From: Akkermansiaceae bacterium
GTDB taxonomy: Bacteria > Verrucomicrobiota > Verrucomicrobiia > Verrucomicrobiales > Akkermansiaceae
Direction of reading: 5' to 3'
Assembly (NCBI GenBank): GCA_020627645.1
Contig: JAHDGN010000174.1
Coordinates: forward strand, 1 to 6,935
DNA: 6,935 nt
A model generated the notes under the pieces. That model saw nothing but the letters and a program-made list of their open reading frames with translations. It was not told the DNA's origin and searched no databases. Numbering within the stretch: the stretch's first letter is position 1; each line of letters starts with the position of its first letter. Positions 5,334-6,935 of the stretch are shown piece after piece. The position numbers were made by a program, and so were the translations under genes.

Positions 5334-6575
5334 ATGACCATGCAATTTTCTTCCTCCTCGACATCTCATTCCAGATTTAAATCCCTCCTTGTGGGTAGCT
5401 TAATCGCTCTTTCTATAGTGATTTCTGCTTCAGCTAGGACATGGACCAGCGCTGATGGATCAAAGACGTTCAAAGGGACCCTCAAAAAATACGATGCGGA
5501 AAAGGGTCATGTCACTATTGTTCGTTCGAACGGTAGAACGATCACCTTTTCTGAAAATAAGCTCTCAGCAGATGACATCGAATTCATCAAAGCTAACCCT
5601 CCCAAATCGGCAGGAAGCTCGTCCTCCACAAAGGCAAAATCACTTCCAGATACCCTTCCTGACCCTGATGGAAAAGAAGCGGATATGTCGAAACCAGTCA
5701 AAGTATTCATTTTAATGGGGCAGTCCAATATGGTGGGCTTTGGCAAGAGCTCTGGACTCAAAACGCTTGCAACAGGTGGAAAGTATCCCTATCTGGTTGA
5801 CGAATCAGGAGAATGGACCACTTGCAAAGATGTCCGAAACGTTCGGGTCATGTGCTCGGGATCTAGTCCATGGAAACTTCTTCTCAATGAATGGCTGAGC
5901 GGTTCGAACGCAGGCTCATTCGGACCAGAAGTTGGAATTGGATACCATTTAGGATATGCCTTGGATCAGCCCGTTCTCATCCTCAAGTCCTGTATTGGGA
6001 ATCGAAGCTTAGGTTATGATCTTCTTCCTCCAAGTGCGGAAGGAACTGGTACTGGTGGAAAATCTTACGAAGGAAACAAGGATGATCCGACTCGGACCCC
6101 AAAACCAGGGCCTTGGTATGCCGGAGTTCAGTACGATGGAGATACGAAAGCTGCCAAAGATGTCCTCAAGGACCTCGGTAAGTACTATCCAGGTGCGACC
6201 AAGTATGAAATCGGAGGGTTCTTCTTTTGGCAGGGGGCAAAAGACCTAGGAAAGCAAGGGAGGGCAGATACCTATGAGCAGAATCTAGTTCACCTAATCA
6301 AAGATCTCCGAACAGATTTTAATGCGCCAAATGCTCCTTTTGTTTGTGCGACCATGGGTCAGGAGAAAAAGGGGGGAACGATCACCGATGCCCAGTTGGC
6401 GGTTGATGGGAAAAAGGGGAAATACCCTGAATTCAAAGGCAATGTCGCTACCTTTTACACCCACCCCGTCTCGAAAGGGGGCAGCGCCAATGGTCATTAC
6501 GGCTCCAATCCTGAAACCTATATGAATGTTGGTGTAGGGATGGGCAAAGCCATGGTTGAGTTGCTTTCTAACTAA
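5334..6575 (+). CDS. Secreted SHD1 domain / SASA-family carbohydrate esterase
   Basis: Numbered from the ATG at 5334 (413 aa), a Ser-rich start and hydrophobic core form a signal peptide with probable cleavage after A-S-A (residue 34). Residues about 36-88 (W-T-S-A-D-G through A-D-D-I-E-F-I) match the SHD1 (SLA1 homology 1) domain often found at the N-terminus of planctomycete and verrucomicrobial exported proteins. A Ser/Lys/Pro linker (89-120) leads to a SASA/SGNH-type esterase: G-Q-S-N-M with nucleophile Ser131, F-G-P-E (196-199), G-N-R-S (222-225), W-Q-G-A-K-D (299-304), and G-H-Y-G with the probable catalytic His388. Such enzymes typically remove acetyl groups from sialic acid or other sugars. 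The true substrate here is unknown. Alternative starts are ATG at 5340 and TTG at 5301, the latter giving a longer, less natural signal region. No ribosome-binding site is clear. Confidence 0.92.
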   Translation: MTMQFSSSSTSHSRFKSLLVGSLIALSIVISASARTWTSADGSKTFKGTLKKYDAEKGHVTIVRSNGRTITFSENKLSADDIEFIKANPPKSAGSSSSTKAKSLPDTLPDPDGKEADMSKPVKVFILMGQSNMVGFGKSSGLKTLATGGKYPYLVDESGEWTTCKDVRNVRVMCSGSSPWKLLLNEWLSGSNAGSFGPEVGIGYHLGYALDQPVLILKSCIGNRSLGYDLLPPSAEGTGTGGKSYEGNKDDPTRTPKPGPWYAGVQYDGDTKAAKDVLKDLGKYYPGATKYEIGGFFFWQGAKDLGKQGRADTYEQNLVHLIKDLRTDFNAPNAPFVCATMGQEKKGGTITDAQLAVDGKKGKYPEFKGNVATFYTHPVSKGGSANGHYGSNPETYMNVGVGMGKAMVELLSN

Positions 6576-6935
6576 GAAATTGGGGTTTTGGAGCGATCTA
6601 GAAATAAGGTGCTAAAAGGATCGCACGTTCTGAAAAAGAGGCTTCAAGAAAAGGCGTTCCTGACGATCTGAATCGCCAGAACAGCTTGGTTCTCAAGATT
6701 CCTTCCCGAAAGCGCACATCTCGAATTCTGTGCCAATTGGCTAGCCCGGATTACCGAGGCCCCTGGTCAAGTTTTAAGAAGCCAATTCAGAGGTCGGCGG
6801 AGCGATTGCTCACTGCGATCTAGGTTGTCACCACACGATTCAGGAACATCGTCGTCAATTCCAGAATCAGGGATCGCAAACTTCAATCTCTTTGGGTCTG
6901 ATTCCCCGCCGCTTGCGGCGTAAAGTATTCGCGTG
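6576..6935. other. Gene-poor right end
   Basis: No convincing gene is seen in these 360 bp. On the minus strand one frame is open from the window edge to a TGA at 6767-6769, and the same frame continues to a TGA at 6644-6646, about 96 codons with one internal stop. That could be a decayed gene entering from the right, or chance. No intrinsic terminator with a T-run is present after the esterase stop. A 6-bp inverted repeat, GCGATC/GATCGC (6593-6598 and 6619-6624), is the nearest structure. GCGATCTAG recurs at 6593-6601 and 6815-6823. Confidence 0.5.
6907..6920. repeat. GC-rich palindrome, possible extragenic repeat
   Basis: CGCCGC (6907-6912), TT, then GCGGCG (6915-6920) form a compact GC-only stem in otherwise moderate-GC sequence, next to the window edge. 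Short stems built round a CTTG turn are typical of REP-like extragenic repeats that occur many times per genome. The window ends before the full unit can be judged. Confidence 0.4.

Noticed and set aside
6593..6624. Inverted repeat GCGATC/GATCGC after the esterase gene
   Set aside because: The 6-bp stem has a 20-nt loop and no T-run, which is too weak to call a terminator.
1..6935. CRISPR array, tRNA, rRNA, IS element or attachment site
   Set aside because: No set of three or more regularly spaced repeats, no tRNA-like cloverleaf or rRNA segment, and no transposase, integrase or paired terminal repeats were seen. The only long repeat pair is the terminator unit at 141 and 407.

Overview
The window most likely comes from a free-living, probably aquatic member of the Planctomycetota-Verrucomicrobiota-Chlamydiota group, with Verrucomicrobiota the first guess. 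This is inferred from protein style, not from a marker gene. The grounds are an SHD1 domain fused to a sialate-O-acetylesterase-like (SASA) esterase, a secreted PQQ-type propeller opening with a W-x-R-x-x-G-P-N-G-D-G motif, a secreted CAP protein with a long helical N-terminal part, mid-range GC, and mostly weak Shine-Dalgarno signals.

Layout. The left edge may hold the last codons of a plus-strand gene (3-53). Between 54 and 490 lie two near-identical copies (141-198 and 407-463) of a strong hairpin with an A-run on its left. Read on the minus strand, both are canonical intrinsic terminators. The second one closes an unrecognised minus-strand gene (491-940) for a 149-residue protein with a cysteine cluster and a duplicated A-G-[RK]-E-A motif around a hydrophobic segment. 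Diverging from it is a small secreted Arg/Tyr-rich protein (1097-1438) with its own terminator (1473-1512). Next come a secreted CAP-domain protein (1552-2568, plus strand) and, convergent with only 4 bp between stop codons, ribD (about 2573-3631, minus strand), the bifunctional deaminase/reductase of riboflavin synthesis. A 290-bp divergent region carries a TATAAT box and repeated CGTGG-type sites, followed by two plus-strand genes for secreted proteins: a PQQ-like beta-propeller (3922-5145) and the SHD1-SASA esterase (5334-6575). The last 360 bp contain no convincing gene. They end in a short GC-rich palindrome that resembles an extragenic repeat and is cut by the window edge.

How the genes work together. 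ribD is the only clear housekeeping metabolic gene, and it stands alone, with no other rib gene or visible FMN riboswitch. Four of the other five complete genes encode predicted exported proteins, so the window mostly concerns the periplasm or cell exterior. The propeller and esterase have the same orientation with no terminator seen between them and may act together on extracellular glycans, but substrate and partnership are inference. No CRISPR array, rRNA, tRNA, integrase or transposase was seen, and I found no clear new multi-gene system. The best leads are the unrecognised 149-residue protein, the duplicated terminator unit, and the repeat cluster upstream of the propeller gene.
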